Shown: positions 1 through 12,800 of the stretch, piece after piece
Layout of the letters: each line of letters starts with the position of its first letter
How positions within the stretch are numbered: position 1 is the first letter of the stretch
DNA from: Hexactinellida sp. DTS-2022
Lineage: Eukaryota > Porifera > Hexactinellida
NCBI GenBank assembly: GCA_028753945.1
Contig: JAPNXP010000014.1
Span: forward strand, 4,464,001-4,528,000
Length of the DNA stretch: 64,000 nt
Reading direction: 5' to 3'
Position numbers and translations under genes: made by a program
The notes under the pieces: model-generated
What the model was told of the DNA's origin: nothing
Database searches by the model: none
What the model saw: the letters and a program-made list of their open reading frames with translations, nothing else

Positions 1-958
1 GCGGGCCCATATCTGTCAGTTCTTGCGAGAAAATATATTTATATTTTATTTACCATCTATTTCAAAAACAAATTAGGAAGGCCATTCTGTATTACGATTA
101 CTAACACGCTGGCCCTATAGTGTTTGAATAGGTCTTCAGGCCCTAGAATTTGTCTCGCGGAACACGGGTTGCCCTCCACTGCTCCTATACACAATAATAT
201 TTCAACTAGTAGGTAAATTAAATATTCTTTATTGGTCTGTTAACAGGCATTAACCTTGGTTATTTCGAGACATACTTCCCTGCAATAGTCAGGTAGACGC
301 AAGCTATATTTGTCTGCTTCGGCTTGGTTGAGAATTCAGGCCCTTTGAGACATCTAACATATATATTTAGATTATAGATTTTGTGTACAGTAAATTCCTG
401 ATACGTATATCGTATATGTATAATGCCTTGTGTGTAAATAATTTATGAATGTGACAATTTGTATACTACAGTAAAACCTCCAAAAGTGAACACCTTCAAG
501 AAATGAACAACTCCTAAATATGAACACATTTTATCGGTCTCAAAATTTTCCCATTGCATTAGACACATGTTATGATAAATCATGAAAAGTGAACATTTTG
601 GCTGGTCCCCAGGGTGTTCACTTTCTGAAGGTTTTACTGTACAAGAACATTCATTCAATCATGCCTGGTAATCAGATATTTTTATAAGAGTGTAAACAAA
701 TTTTAACTTTAGAATACCGCAATATTTGTTAACTGATAAATATAAGATAGTAACCAGTGTATCTTAATAATGTAATCAGTAAGTTCCTCCTTAAAACAGC
801 CCACTTACTGCATGCGGCAGAATTAGTATCGATAAGTAGGTGTGCATTACTTTATCGTTATGGTTAATTCTCCAACAGATATTTCTGTATCCCCCGATCT
901 CAACTTAAATTTAAATGTGTACTCAACTAAGGTATAATTAGAACAAAATTAATCAATA
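1..958. other. Intergenic, no gene seen
   Basis: AT-rich DNA with no coding region that I can support. It contains one short TA-target inverted-repeat element (469-639). The rest has no recognisable structure beyond scattered AT runs. Confidence 0.6.
469..639. repeat. Short TA-target inverted-repeat element (AAGTGAACACC family)
   Basis: It begins CAGTAAAACCTCCAAAAGTG and ends with the inverse, with the dinucleotide TA on both sides. A second copy lies at 28492-28680 and a fragment near 40590-40640. The CAGT start, AT-rich termini and TA target fit non-autonomous pogo/Tc1-type elements; this assignment is an inference, as no transposase for the family is in the window. Confidence 0.75.
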
Positions 959-1582
959 TTATTTGACAAATTTAACTTTAGCTACTTTTCTAAATTCTTT
1001 ATTGCCAGTCTTCGGACATTGCATTTCTTCCCAACTAAATGGTACCAGTGGGAATCCAGCTTCTCCTTTCCCGAATATAACTCCCAACTCATTTTCTGCG
1101 GTTGTCAACACATAGTGAAGTGCCTCGCCTAATGATAAGACTCGTGCGCGAATAATATCACACGGCCGATAACACTTATCCATTTCAACTTGATCTTTCT
1201 GAAACGCACGGACATCCTCTTTCCTAACAATTCCGCGAAATGTGTGCTTCAGATATGTATCCTCAACTGCGATTATTGACACCTTACAGGAGCGGGGGTT
1301 AATACTAATAACTCGTGCGTTAACTAAGGACCCACTTTTCGGTATGCATTCTTTCTCCAGCTCATTGAGGGCCACATGTATCTGAGGCAACTGAATCTCT
1401 TCCTCTGCGTTGGATGTGACTTTATCTGTTCGTATGAACCCAGTGAGAGATGCGTATATACTCTCCCCCCTGATGTAGGTGCCAGGCCCGGGGTTGGATT
1501 CTGTCAGGGAGCCTATCTTGTCGCCGGGGACAGCGACGGAGTTGGAGTGCTGGGGACTGGTGGGAGTTCCGTTTGTAGCCAT
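959..1582 (-). CDS. EXOSC1: Exosome complex component CSL4
   Basis: CSL4 is an RNA-binding cap subunit of the RNA exosome, which degrades and trims RNA 3'-to-5' in nucleus and cytoplasm. The single exon encodes 207 residues, close to the roughly 195 of animal CSL4. The N-terminal domain carries the family motif VPGDKIG followed by GPGTYIRG (about residues 18-40). A central S1-like RNA-binding region spans about 80-150. The C-terminus has the conserved EMQCPKTGNKEFRKVAKV stretch. The ATG at 1582 gives a short disordered leader before the first conserved residue, as in other animals. Nucleobindin lies 675 bp upstream on the same strand. No frameshift or stop is present, so the gene looks functional. 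Confidence 0.93.
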   Translation of the reverse strand: MATNGTPTSPQHSNSVAVPGDKIGSLTESNPGPGTYIRGESIYASLTGFIRTDKVTSNAEEEIQLPQIHVALNELEKECIPKSGSLVNARVISINPRSCKVSIIAVEDTYLKHTFRGIVRKEDVRAFQKDQVEMDKCYRPCDIIRARVLSLGEALHYVLTTAENELGVIFGKGEAGFPLVPFSWEEMQCPKTGNKEFRKVAKVKFVK

Positions 1583-2256
1583 TCTTACATAAATAGTTTT
1601 GAGTATTATTACAAATATGATTTGTATAATTAAATTTCATTGGCGTAGGCTCCTGTAGGAAAGGCACTACCAAACATTTGCTGAGTAATATTATTTTATA
1701 TTAATACCATGCCAATCCCTATCTCGAGTCTACGCCCCTTATTAATTATATTATTCTATTTAAGAGCCCTTTAGTCTCGGTCTCTTCATGACGGATCACT
1801 CCCTCACAAAGACTTTGCTCTATTCTTTCGTGTAAGTTACAAGCGAGTCGCGACATTACTCTCTGCAGATAAATATTCATTAGAACAAGTTAGCTTGTGC
1901 TAATGTTTGACGGGGGAATATAGGGCCCTTCAAAGGATTTCAATACAAATGACACAGGTTAATATTATTATGAATTTTGGATAAGGCGAACAAATTTGTC
2001 GGTCCCGTGGTGTTCGTACTAACGAGGTTCTATTGTATGTATTTCTAACAGTAACTGTGGCTGGCTATAAATAATACAACTTAATTTATTTCTGTTTAAA
2101 TTGAGGAAGCGAGACCGCGGAGGGATGAGTGATTAATAGCGAAGCGACCGATACCAAAGGGCTCATTCTATTCTATACTTTTTACACAACTGAAAATACT
2201 GTAAACAAACAAATCATAGAAGCAGAGAGAACAGCAAGCAAACAAACAAACAATCG
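1583..2256. other. Intergenic with a fragment of a TA-target element
   Basis: No gene is seen. The stretch 1915-2035 matches the right part of the CTCGTTAG-type short elements: it contains CAATACAAATGA, CCGTGGTGTTCG and a terminal ACGAGGTTCTA. Its left terminus is not recognisable. Confidence 0.55.
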
Positions 2257-3366
2257 TTAAATTGAATATTCTTCATAATCAGAATTATCATTGGGTTCCA
2301 GATACTCATCGTAATCATACAAAGCGTCTCCTCTCTCGCGTCTCTCCTCCGCGAACTCCATCAGCTCTTCCTGAGAATACTGGTCGAACTGATCTAAAGT
2401 CTGCCAACCCTCGTTATTATTGAATCTCTCACTATTATGAGTGTAAGACAGAAACTCCTCTAGCGAGACTAGCTCGTCGCGATTCAGATCCATCTCAGGC
2501 ATCAGATGCTCCCGCATTAGAGCAAGCTCCTCCCTGGCTTCATAGTTGAGTTTCTCTGACCCGTACACCTTCCTTATTTCGGGGATAAAGAAAGCCTCGA
2601 TTTCCAGGATATCCAAGTAGCCGTCCCCGTTCTTATCATGCATCCCGAAGAAGGCCGCTGGCGTGAATGTGCCTTTATCGAACCCGTCACTATCTGTCCA
2701 CACAGACTCCAAGTGATCCCTGCTTCCCGGATGGTTTAGCTTAGCGGACTCCTTCTTCTGGTGTGCCTCTTCTAAGCGCATCTCTTCTTTCAAACGCTCT
2801 GTCTCGGCCATCAGTCGTAACTTATCTTTCTCGCTTAACTTCTGTCGTTTTTCCATGCGTAGGAACTTCCGTCTTCTCTCAGCATCGAACTCCTTCAGCT
2901 GGTCCCTGAACTCCTGATCAGTGCCGCCCTTAGCCAGCTTCTTTCCCACCCCCTTGATGGACTCTCCCAAATGCTCAAGTTCGTCCAGTCGGAAGTCCTT
3001 CGCATTTCCTATTCGCCCGAGCTTATCTAGCCTGCGCTCTACCCTCTGGGACTCCACCATCTGCCGCTTCAACTCGTCCATCTTGCTCCTGTGTCCGGCG
3101 CCAGGCGACCCCTCTCCCCCATCCGGGTTCGCGTCAGGGTAGTCCTTGAGTTCCTCAGCGTACCTATTGTACTCGTTAGCCAGCTTATGCTTGTTGATGC
3201 GAGGGAAGTGCTCTTCTGCAGGGATTAACTTCTGGACAGGAACTCTGTCAGGATCGGCGCGTTTCTCCTCTGCACTGCCGTTGTCTCCTCGCATAGGGGC
3301 ACAGGAGCAACTCAATACACAGTGCGATATGATTAACACACTTAGTATCAGCCTTGAACTTACCAT
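2257..3366 (-). CDS. Nucleobindin (NUCB1/NUCB2 type)
   Basis: Nucleobindins are Ca2+-binding proteins of the Golgi lumen and secretory pathway. The single exon encodes 369 residues, shorter than the 420-460 of vertebrate forms. A hydrophobic signal peptide covers about residues 1-22. Residues 95-205 are basic/acidic and helical (coiled-coil-like). Two EF-hands follow: loop D244-E255 (DKNGDGYLDILE) and loop D293-E304 (DLNRDELVSLEE), with the family-typical REHLMPEMD just before the second. The WQTLDQ.....EELMEF motif after EF2 is also typical of nucleobindins. The C-terminal leucine-zipper/Gln-rich tail of vertebrate proteins is missing and replaced by a short acidic end (residues 341-369). 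One ancestral-type gene seems likely, so I do not choose between NUCB1 and NUCB2. Confidence 0.9.
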   Translation of the reverse strand: MVSSRLILSVLIISHCVLSCSCAPMRGDNGSAEEKRADPDRVPVQKLIPAEEHFPRINKHKLANEYNRYAEELKDYPDANPDGGEGSPGAGHRSKMDELKRQMVESQRVERRLDKLGRIGNAKDFRLDELEHLGESIKGVGKKLAKGGTDQEFRDQLKEFDAERRRKFLRMEKRQKLSEKDKLRLMAETERLKEEMRLEEAHQKKESAKLNHPGSRDHLESVWTDSDGFDKGTFTPAAFFGMHDKNGDGYLDILEIEAFFIPEIRKVYGSEKLNYEAREELALMREHLMPEMDLNRDELVSLEEFLSYTHNSERFNNNEGWQTLDQFDQYSQEELMEFAEERRERGDALYDYDEYLEPNDNSDYEEYSI

Positions 3367-3384
3367 TTGCTATAATAGATTATA

Positions 3385-3748
3385 CAGTAGATACCGGTTA
3401 TAAGAACATCATTAGTAAATAGAAATATTTTATTATAGCCGATATTTTTCAATTGTAATAAATAGAATCGTTTTCCAGAGTATGGTTCTTATAACTGGTA
3501 TCCACTCATAGGTGCCGGAATCAGGTTGTGCCTGTGGGTTAATTTTTTATTGCCTACAAAAACCTGGTCCCGGATGCCGACAATTTCATCGGTATTCGAG
3601 GACAGAAATTTGCAAATAACAAATAATTTTACTCCAATCCTTTTTGGCGGGGTCTATGGAGTTAAATAAGTTTAAATTTACTTTTACTTCCCAGTACCCT
3701 ACTTGCCAGGCCCCCCGACTACCACCATCGGCGCCTATGTATCCACTG
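3385..3748. repeat. TA-target element (ACCGGTTATAAG family) with nested insertion
   Basis: The ends CAGTAGATACCGGTTATAAG and its inverse (ending TATCCACTG) are flanked by TA. The element is split by the hAT-type insertion at 3507-3739; without it about 123 bp remain. Other copies lie at 12748-12921, 40019-40158 and 43877-44050. Confidence 0.8.
3507..3739. mobile_element. Non-autonomous hAT-type element, CATAGGCGCCGAT family
   Basis: The 233-bp element has terminal inverted repeats CATAGGTGCCGG and CATCGGCGCCTATG. It is flanked by a perfect 8-bp duplication, TATCCACT, at 3499-3506 and 3740-3747. An 8-bp TSD is the hAT signature. It sits inside an older TA-target element. A 607-bp relative with the same ends lies at 18436-19042. 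Confidence 0.88.
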
Positions 3749-3836
3749 TAATAACTTGGTTTTGTTTGTTAATTACAAGTTTGTATTCTAAACTGATATA
3801 TTCGAAATTATTAAGAATCGAGACCTACACCACAGC

Positions 3837-6800
3837 CTACAGAGTTTGTATTAGTAGCTTCCTCTTGTGATCAAATACAAACTTGTTGGATCTGAAAACA
3901 GGAGAGTCGTAGAAAGAAGCTAGCTCGTGGATGTTCAGCTGTTTCGTCCGCAGGATAAAGTCTTCCTCCGGTATCTCGACAAAATCTAGGTCAGAACCGA
4001 ATCTGTTCCTATTGAAGCTCAGTATCTCATGCACTAACTGCTTTAAAACAAACAACAACAAGTCGTTGTTGTCCTTCTTATAACTGAGATAGTGCGAGAA
4101 TGCTTTTCGCATATTTCGCATGACAGAGAATTTCTGTGTGTCAATAAAGCTCTCCAGCATTATGCGTATAGCCATGTTGACGTCATCATCTATGACATAC
4201 TCACGTAGATGCATGCGTGCGTGTGCCTCTGCAATTCTTATTATAGACTCGATGTGTCTGACAGTGATCGGGATGCTGCCAGTGCGCATTGACTCTTTGC
4301 GAAGCTCTGCGTAGAGTTTGGCTACCTTGTCTTGATCCATCTGGTGCAGCTTAGGACGTATCTTCTCTTTGGAGTAAATTATGTACTTCTTTAGGAGATC
4401 CTGTGGAGTGAGAGAATATTAATTTAAATTAATTCATATATTTTTATTTCTGAAACAGCTCTGAACATGCAGTAAGATCTAATTCCAGATTTTCCGTTCC
4501 AAATTTTGAATCTTCCATAAGATTAGTATCATGGTCCCTAAAGAGCATAATAATCAACTTTAGATCCAAATCTGTATTCAAAATTCAAAATTTCAAGAGA
4601 AAATATAGTATATTTAAAACCTGTAAATATTAATTAACACCATAAGTAACACAATACTTCTATAGAGTGTAGCTAGTAAATAGACCTATCCCATTAGTCC
4701 CTCCTAGAATAGAGAGAATAAGGAATGGAGCTACACAAGAAGGAGGTAGAGAAGGAGGATACCCAGGAGCCTGTGAAGCAGATAAGAGAGATCCTGCAAG
4801 CCTCTCTCTCGCAGAGCCCGCCGGACAGTCTAGACGTTCTCATTCACAGAGGCGAGATCGCGACGCAGCTGCTCTCGAGCATTCCTGTCTCCAGGAGCGC
4901 AGCTCTGGAGACCATAGCCAGCTGCTACCTGGCGATGCTAAGAGATAAGTCCAAGGAGCAGGACGGGATGAAGCGGTTCCTCTCGACTACATCCGAGGTA
5001 ATACAGTCTCTGCTAGACCACAACAGAGCCGCGTGGTCTCCCGTCATATTCCACTGGGGACTGGGCCTCCTTGTGAAGATGAGCAGTCAGCACTCCCGCC
5101 GTAGCTCCACACAGGAACAGATAAAGTACTGGATCAGCAGTCAGGTGGCGAGGCCTGTCCTGAACCTAACTTTCAGCTGTTTGCACCATTTCTACCTCGA
5201 GGATCCTGACAAGTGTATACGACTGTTGCTGGAGCAGACAAAGGATTCTAATAAGAACTGCAATTGGATATGTTGCCACCTCTGCATGTCATACATCGAC
5301 ACATCAATCCCAATCGTATTTAAGCTGATCGAGAACAACAAAAGCAACGAGTACCTGAGTCCACTGCTACAGAGTCTGGAGTATGTGAGCACGCAGGCAT
5401 CCGACAGTGTCAAACAGACTATACTCAATGCGTTCAGCTTAGTGTTAACGGATATGGAGGGGGAGACACAGAGAGAGTATCTATCGTTCTACCTCGAGCT
5501 AGCGGCTCTCAGCACTGTGCTGTGGAACCTGGTAGCGTTTGACGTTATAAAACTGTTGACTGGCAACAGACTGCGTTCGCTGCTGAGTCAGGATAAGTGT
5601 GGAGACAGCGAGCAGCTGACCAGACTGCTGCAGGAGGTGCTGCTGCTGCTGCGCGGAGAGGCGGTGCCTGCGCTGGTGGAGTGTCTGCTGCAGACCAGCT
5701 ACCCCGAGCGCGGCGAGACGCAGCGGGAGAGCCAGGAGGGGGCGGAGGAGGGGATGGAGGAGGGCGAGCTGCGAGAAGAGTCCCCGCAGGCGGGACGCGT
5801 GGCGGAGCGACTGCTGGAGTACTTGCTCATTGAGATGGAGAACTGCGCCAGGCGACATGTGCTGAATCGCGACAAGAGGAGCAGGCACAGCGAGAAGCAT
5901 AACACGTATCTATTCGCAGTAGACCTGTCTCTGCACACAGACAAGCTCCTGCAGAAGTACTGCAGACAGCGCAGCGACAACAAGCTAGCACGAGCTCTCT
6001 CCCGCATCCTTACAGTTATCGGGCTATTCTGCTCCGACTCCGTAGCAGTTAGCATTCTCTCCCACTGCATTCTCCAGGCGCCGTCTGATAGTGTTATAAC
6101 GCAGATACCGCAGCTGCAGGAGAAGCTGAGTCTAATGCATCCACAGGTTATGACGGAGAGCGTGAAGAGGTGTCTGGCTAGCCAGCTAGAGATGTCGGAA
6201 GCAGATAAGAAGGAGACTAACTTTTTCAAGAATATCTCTATTCTACTGAAGATGGAGGCTGGAGCTGTGTGGGCGAGTGTTGTAGCTCAGATTCACGATG
6301 AGCTACGCACCTCAGTTATATCTGTCTGTGGACAGCTTTCCCATAGCGATTACACTAACACGTACAATATTCTTGACTTCATTGAGAAGTACCAGCTGCT
6401 GCCTCTGAAAGCTCGCTTGGTTAAGAAAGTGAATGTGTGTACGCGACTCATAACACTGTTCCTGAGTCTGTTGGATAAATCAGTGCAGGCGTGTTCTGAG
6501 GGAGAGCTCGACGCGCAGTGCGAGCTCTGCTTAGCTAAGGCTAGAGACATTCTCGGGGACTACTGCTCTAACGACAGACAGTGTCTCGTGTTCTCACTGA
6601 GGAAGCTAGTCTTCCTGTGTGCTGCGGAGGATTCTCCTTACTACCATATTCTGACTGGGAAACCACAAACAGATACGAAGACGGTTATTAATACTAACGA
6701 TACGAGTATCCTAGAGCGAATGATGGACGAGTTCTCAGTACAGAATGAGACTAATAGCAAGGCAGGCAACACACGGACTGAAGGCAGAGAGTTTGCACAC

Positions 6801-9800
6801 AAGATGAAGACTCCTATTGTACCCAGTGCATCCAGCACACATAGACAGCGCGCCACTAACCACGCGATAGAGCAGCTGGTAGCGCTGCTGTCCCAGTGCT
6901 GCCTAGTGGAGTCCCGCCTGCGGGTTCCTCACAGCACGAGCAGCTACGAGACAGAGAGCATGCAGCAGCTGGCCCAGATAGCCCTCGACCTGATTGCGCC
7001 CAGCGAGGTGCCCGCCTGCAGGGAGTGGTTCGATGAGGAGACGCTCAAGTACAATGTGGAGAGACACCTGAAGATACGAGCCACGCTAGAAGACACGCAG
7101 TTCAACACCCAGCTGCTGCTGCTAGTGGCGAATGACGGCGTAGCATTCATCACCTGTTTCCCTGTTGTAAGAGCGCTGATCTACGTGCTGGTTAACTTCT
7201 GGAGCGTCTCCAAGGCTGAGAAGGGGACAGAGAGTCCGAGCGAGCTGCACCTGTCCATGTCCCTGGTCCGAATTCTCTGTCGCGCACAGTGGCTCCCTAC
7301 ACAGATGCTGTGCCTAATGGAAATGTTCGAGGTTCTACCGGCTAGCGACATCAGACAGCTGATAGAGGAGATACAGGATATGCTGAGGCGGAGCCCGCCT
7401 GACAAAGAGGAGTACAAACTGAGAGAGAACGCGATTGTACGGGAAGCGAGTAATGCGGGTATGCAGCAGTTGTACGAGCTGGTGAATGTAATGGTGATTA
7501 GGAATGTAGAGACTATAGGGCATCTGGTAGGGACATTGAAGCTTTTTAATGCGGCTACTAGCGAACAATAAATAGTAATTTGGTAATTAATTAATTAAAT
7601 TTCATTTTCAGAAGATTAACCAGATTAACTAATGGACCTTTATAACTCTTAATTAACTGCAGTTAACTGTATATACTATACATTTCCCTGAGCAAACCTC
7701 TACTATAGCATTCCATTAGCCACATACTGTTACTAGGTTAAATGCTCGGCGGAAGAGACACAGAGAGTTACCATAGAGAGATGGTAACAATAGAAGTGAA
7801 GTGCTTAGATAAACTGACGTCACAACTGGACGCCAATAGCGCTAATCACTCGATACCAGAGAGCGTGTATGAATCTCTATCGACGGATATAAACAGGAGT
7901 CTCGATAGGCTAAATCAGCTGCTGTCACAGGTGTCTCTGCTGGCTATCTCGCAGCCTAGAGTTAAGCAGGAGGGAACACTTGCCAAGGTAGAATGGCATG
8001 AGCAGCAGATACAGCATATACGCGCCACGATGAGAAGATTGACTATAAATAGAGGCGAGGCGAAGCGAAGTAGCGAAGAGGTTTCGTTCTTACGGAGGAG
8101 GAAAAAGAAAACGTTGACCGAAGAGAGTGAGCTTATCCATGGTTTGGAGGAGACTAGGAGAATGCTAGCTGCTCAGCTGAGACATTCGGAAGACACGTTT
8201 GAAGCTCTCGTCCAGTCCTCTGGCACCCTAGAGGGGGCCGGCACGGAGATGGAGGGGATAGGGGCGTCCGTTGATGCCGGTAGGTACCTGGTTAATATGC
8301 TCAGAGACCAGAGATTCAAAGCCAGAGTTAAAGTCTCGCTAGCTGTAATTGTGTTTGTATTGACTTGTATTAATATCGTTGTTAAACGGTTGTTCCCTTT
8401 TCTATACCCTTTCTAGTTTTTGTTCTTCTCTGCAGATTAAATATATATAACAACAAGTGTACATCAGTGGTTCGCTACACACTGCGAGAATTATGTTCCA
8501 GCCATCCGGATTTTTCAGTGTACACGTGTGGACCGCGATCTTCCCAAGTGAAACCTTTTGCCAATGTGTGTAATTAATATAATTGTGTTTACTAGGGGTA
8601 CGCCACCTACTCTCCTATACAACTTAGTAAGTATACAATAAACAAAATTGAGATTATAACTACAGTATAATCTCGTTAGTACGAACACCAGGGGATCGTC
8701 ATAATGCGATCGCCTTATCCGGAATTCGTATTAACCAATATCATTTGTATTGAAAAGGCTTTGAAGGCAACTGAATGGTGTTCGTACTAACGAGGTTCTA
8801 CTGTACATAGCAAACGCCGTGCTGTCCTCGCTAACCTGTGGAATAAGAACAATGCTCGGGTCATGTTGAGCCGTCATTTCTCCATTGTCAATATGCTCCC
8901 CGCTCTGCGCGTTAGGGTGATGACGTACATGACTCCCAACCACGAACTTAGCTAACATCTCGTCCTGTACAGGGTCAACCACGTCTCTCACAACACACAG
9001 AATATCAAACCGAGATAGGATAGGCTCTGTTAGGTCTACGTTCTCTGTGAAGGTAAGGGACGGGTCGTATCTACCGCCTATGGGGTTGGAAGCCGCGATT
9101 ATGGAGCAGCGAGCTTGCAGGGAAGTAACTATGCCAGCCTTTGATATGGATATACTCTGTTGCTCCATAGCCTCGTGAATTGACGTACGGTCCTGATCGT
9201 TCATCTTGTCAAACTCGTCAATAAGACAAACACCTAGCAGTGTGTAAGAGTAAATTAACCAAATTCAATATTGCAGAAGTAAATCTTTCAATACTAAATG
9301 GCAATGGTAGATGGTTAGCGATATTCCCATTACACTACACTCTCGTATCACCAACACGGTTAAGAAGTACAAGGTCCGTATTTACTCAAACAGTAGATTA
9401 GACAATTATGAATTTTTAGCCTCCATTAGGAGAGATACTATTTGAGGAAATACGTTAGATACCATTAACTTGTTAACCAACTCCCTTAATAGGGACAAAC
9501 AGGGTGGAACCAAAATGTCCTATTAAGGAGAATTTCACAGATACTTGAATATTTAAAAAAATAAAATGCATAAGATACTTTTCCCAAAAGCAGCAGAATA
9601 ACAAGTAATATTACAGAAACAATACATATACACCAAGCATTAAGTGTTACCTTTGTCAGCTAGCACAAGAGCACCGGCTTCGAGGGTCCACTCCTTAGTT
9701 ACGGGACTGCGCTGCACGTATGCAGTCAATCCCACTGCGCTGGCCCCCTGTCCCGTGGTGAATACGGGTCTCGGGGCTGTCTTCTCGATGTACTTCAGGA

Positions 9801-12800
9801 ACTGGGACTTAGCGGTCCCCGGGTCTCCACAGAGCAACATATTCAGGTCTCCACGCACTCGGTGCTTCTGTCCGGGATTCTTAGCTTCTCCTAGAGGAAT
9901 ATACTAACTAACAAGATCTGTTTAGCTAGTATGGAGTTTGTGTACAGAGTAGTAGTATAAACACCAGGAGTTCTCTTTATTCGAAATTCGCAATTTAACA
10001 GGTGTCAGTGTCACTAAATATAAAAATAACATTTCTTTTGGGTTTTCAATCAAATTTTTATTACTGAATTATATTGTAAATGATCTTGAATAACAAAACA
10101 TATAGGTGTAAAATCACAAAATAGCGAATTCATTTTAATTATAAACTTCTTCCCCGTAAGTAAATCAGTTATAAAATTTATAAAATCGCTCCCTGGAACA
10201 GAACTCACTGAGCTTTAAAGGTTTATTACTTGTATAATCATTGCATGGGCGTAAACTTCATCAAAACCGAGGGTGCTATGACAAAAACTGTTTTGCTTTC
10301 CCCCCCCCCAGTCATGATTTTCAAATAAATGTTTTAATTTGAAGTTTGTTTTAAAATACATGTTTTTGGAAAGTCTCGTTAATTTGGACTTCGTCATAGC
10401 ATGGCTTTCATTATAGTTCTGATTTAGTAATTATTATTATTCTCTGAATTTGATGAATTCGTAGGGGAGGAATGAGCAGCGTCAGGTAAGGCTTGCTCTT
10501 AGGGTGACAACAGACACAATCCGGATACCTTTCAGATTTGTTAATATAACATTTTGCTCACCCTCTGTTCAACTAAGTTTGTGGGCTTAGTTTCGGTGTG
10601 AAAATGCCAGGCCGCACCCCCCAAGTTTACGCCCCTGAACCATTATATTACGTGTTTAATTAACCTCCGAATAGTGCTAATGCGATTCCTCTCTTAATAT
10701 TTTCATGCCCAAATATGGAAGGAGCAATACTAGCCATGATTCTCTCAGATATTTTATCATCTTTTGAGAGTGCATTCATTTGCTTGATATCTTCATCCGT
10801 CAGGTCTGCTATTATCATCTTATTATCCTTCTTGTATATGTGGTTAGCTAGGATTATAGTGGCAAATACAGGGAATCCATTTGCTGTGTTGAGAGAGCCA
10901 TCGTAGTTATTAGTGTATATTCCAGTCAGTTCAATCTCATCTCCCGGCTTACAGGAGTCAACAAGATCTGCTAGCAGAATAGCGTCCTTAGACCGAGGGA
11001 GTCGTCCAGCGGACACCTTTCCTATACAAACAGTGAATAACATATAGTGATGGCAGATAGAGTATTTGTATAATTCGTAACTTCTCTTTAACAAATGGCA
11101 TATGAAATTAAATACAAGTTAGGGGCTGTTCAAACTTTACTAATGCTAAATTGCAGGAACCCCCATCTCTGTAGTCACGCTTTTCAAACAGTTTGTAGGA
11201 TAAAAGGACGGTCTGTCAATGTCACACATTGGTTGGCCCCCTCGAGGCCCTCCTCCCTGGAAGCGTTACGTAACGTTTGAACGAACCATTATCAATTCGG
11301 TAAATACTAGTATTACAATAACAGTGGTTAAGAGTTGGAGGAAAGTATAAAACTCAATTAAATCCCTGAACTTCTCCATAAATAACTGTTAAAGCGTTAT
11401 AGTGGCTTGTTCATAACTTCATACAGAACACTTGTTACAGGAAAATGCCGGTATAAGAACCATATTAATATTATAATAGGTAGAGGTTCTATTTATTAGT
11501 ATTGAAAAGGTTTAAATAACATATTTCTCTACTCTCAACCAATAACCGAGTTACTTGTTATTAAATAAGCAAAATGAAGCTCGACATTAAACTATTCAAA
11601 ACCTATTCATATTATTTGACAATATGAAATCGGTAACTCGTCTATTAACTGATAGCCTGCTGTAGAACGGAGTTATGCGCTATCTACAAATGTACTGAAA
11701 ATGACATTTCTATATACTACAGTATAGTCAATAATGCTTAATTGGATTACTTGGTCCGCCGAGGGTTGGTTGTTTGACCAAATAAACCGATAATATTGCA
11801 AGCCAAACTGTAATTCCGTCTCGTAAATTCTGTAAAATGTAACCCAGTTTAAGCGTAGCATACTGTTTTTGTAAACAATAACAAATATAATAGCATTACA
11901 CCTCCCTTTGGAATTTAATCACTACAGACCTGGGCTTTCTTGTACTGTAATCTTTTGGTAGTTTTGATACAAAGTCTCTTCCATATTGACTTCAAAGGGT
12001 CCGTTGGACTGACAATCGGGACAAATCGAGGGTCGTACCTCCTGGAATTGGTTCTGCGTGAAAGGCCCGACTAGACAGCCGCACTTCATACAGTCATACT
12101 TGACCAGACTCAGCTGTGGGAGTATGCTGGTGCTGGTGGTCACCACGCCAGCTGTGCGGATCAGCTGATTCAGGTGCAGCTGTCGGAGAGAGCGTATCTC
12201 CTCCATCAATGGGAGGTTGCTGATACGGACATGGATTGCACGGGATATCTGGTCGTACTTAGGGAACATGCTGAGCACCACCTCGTGTGCCGCCTCGTCT
12301 AGGATAAGCAGCATCTCGTGAGGCGCCTCCGGGAGGAAGTACGCGATCACCTGTAGAGATATACAGTGTGTCCGTATAATAGCAATTGATAACAGTACTG
12401 CTCTATTAGCAAGTTGTTTTCAGTCCCCAAGCGAGCATTTAATGTTAATTTTGTTCCTCTAATAACAAGTTCACCTATTAGCAAGCAAACTTCAAGCAAA
12501 ATGAGACTTGATATTAAGCGAACACCACTGTAGCACTGTCGTACAGTAGATTTGCATAATAGCAAAGAAATAAGACAAGAGTATGTACACTCATTTGTAG
12601 CGTCATAACTGTGTACATCTCTTCCTTCAATTAACTAACTCGCTATAATTACCGCAGACTCTGTTACGAGGTCTTAAGGCAGATGATCTAGCATTACCGG
12701 AAATCGCCAACCAATACAGCCTAGTTTGAATTAATTGTACTATAATACAGTGGATGCCGGTTATAAGTACATCGTCGGGAACTGCACTCAAGGTGCTTAT

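Noticed and set aside
1376-1673. ORFs on both strands overlapping the 5' end of EXOSC1
   Set aside because: They are frame shadows of the real gene; only the 959-1582 minus frame shows family motifs.
5499-7568. Several minus-strand and alternative-frame ORFs of 60-176 codons within INTS5
   Set aside because: They are composition shadows of a GC-richer coding sequence; no domain is seen in any of them.
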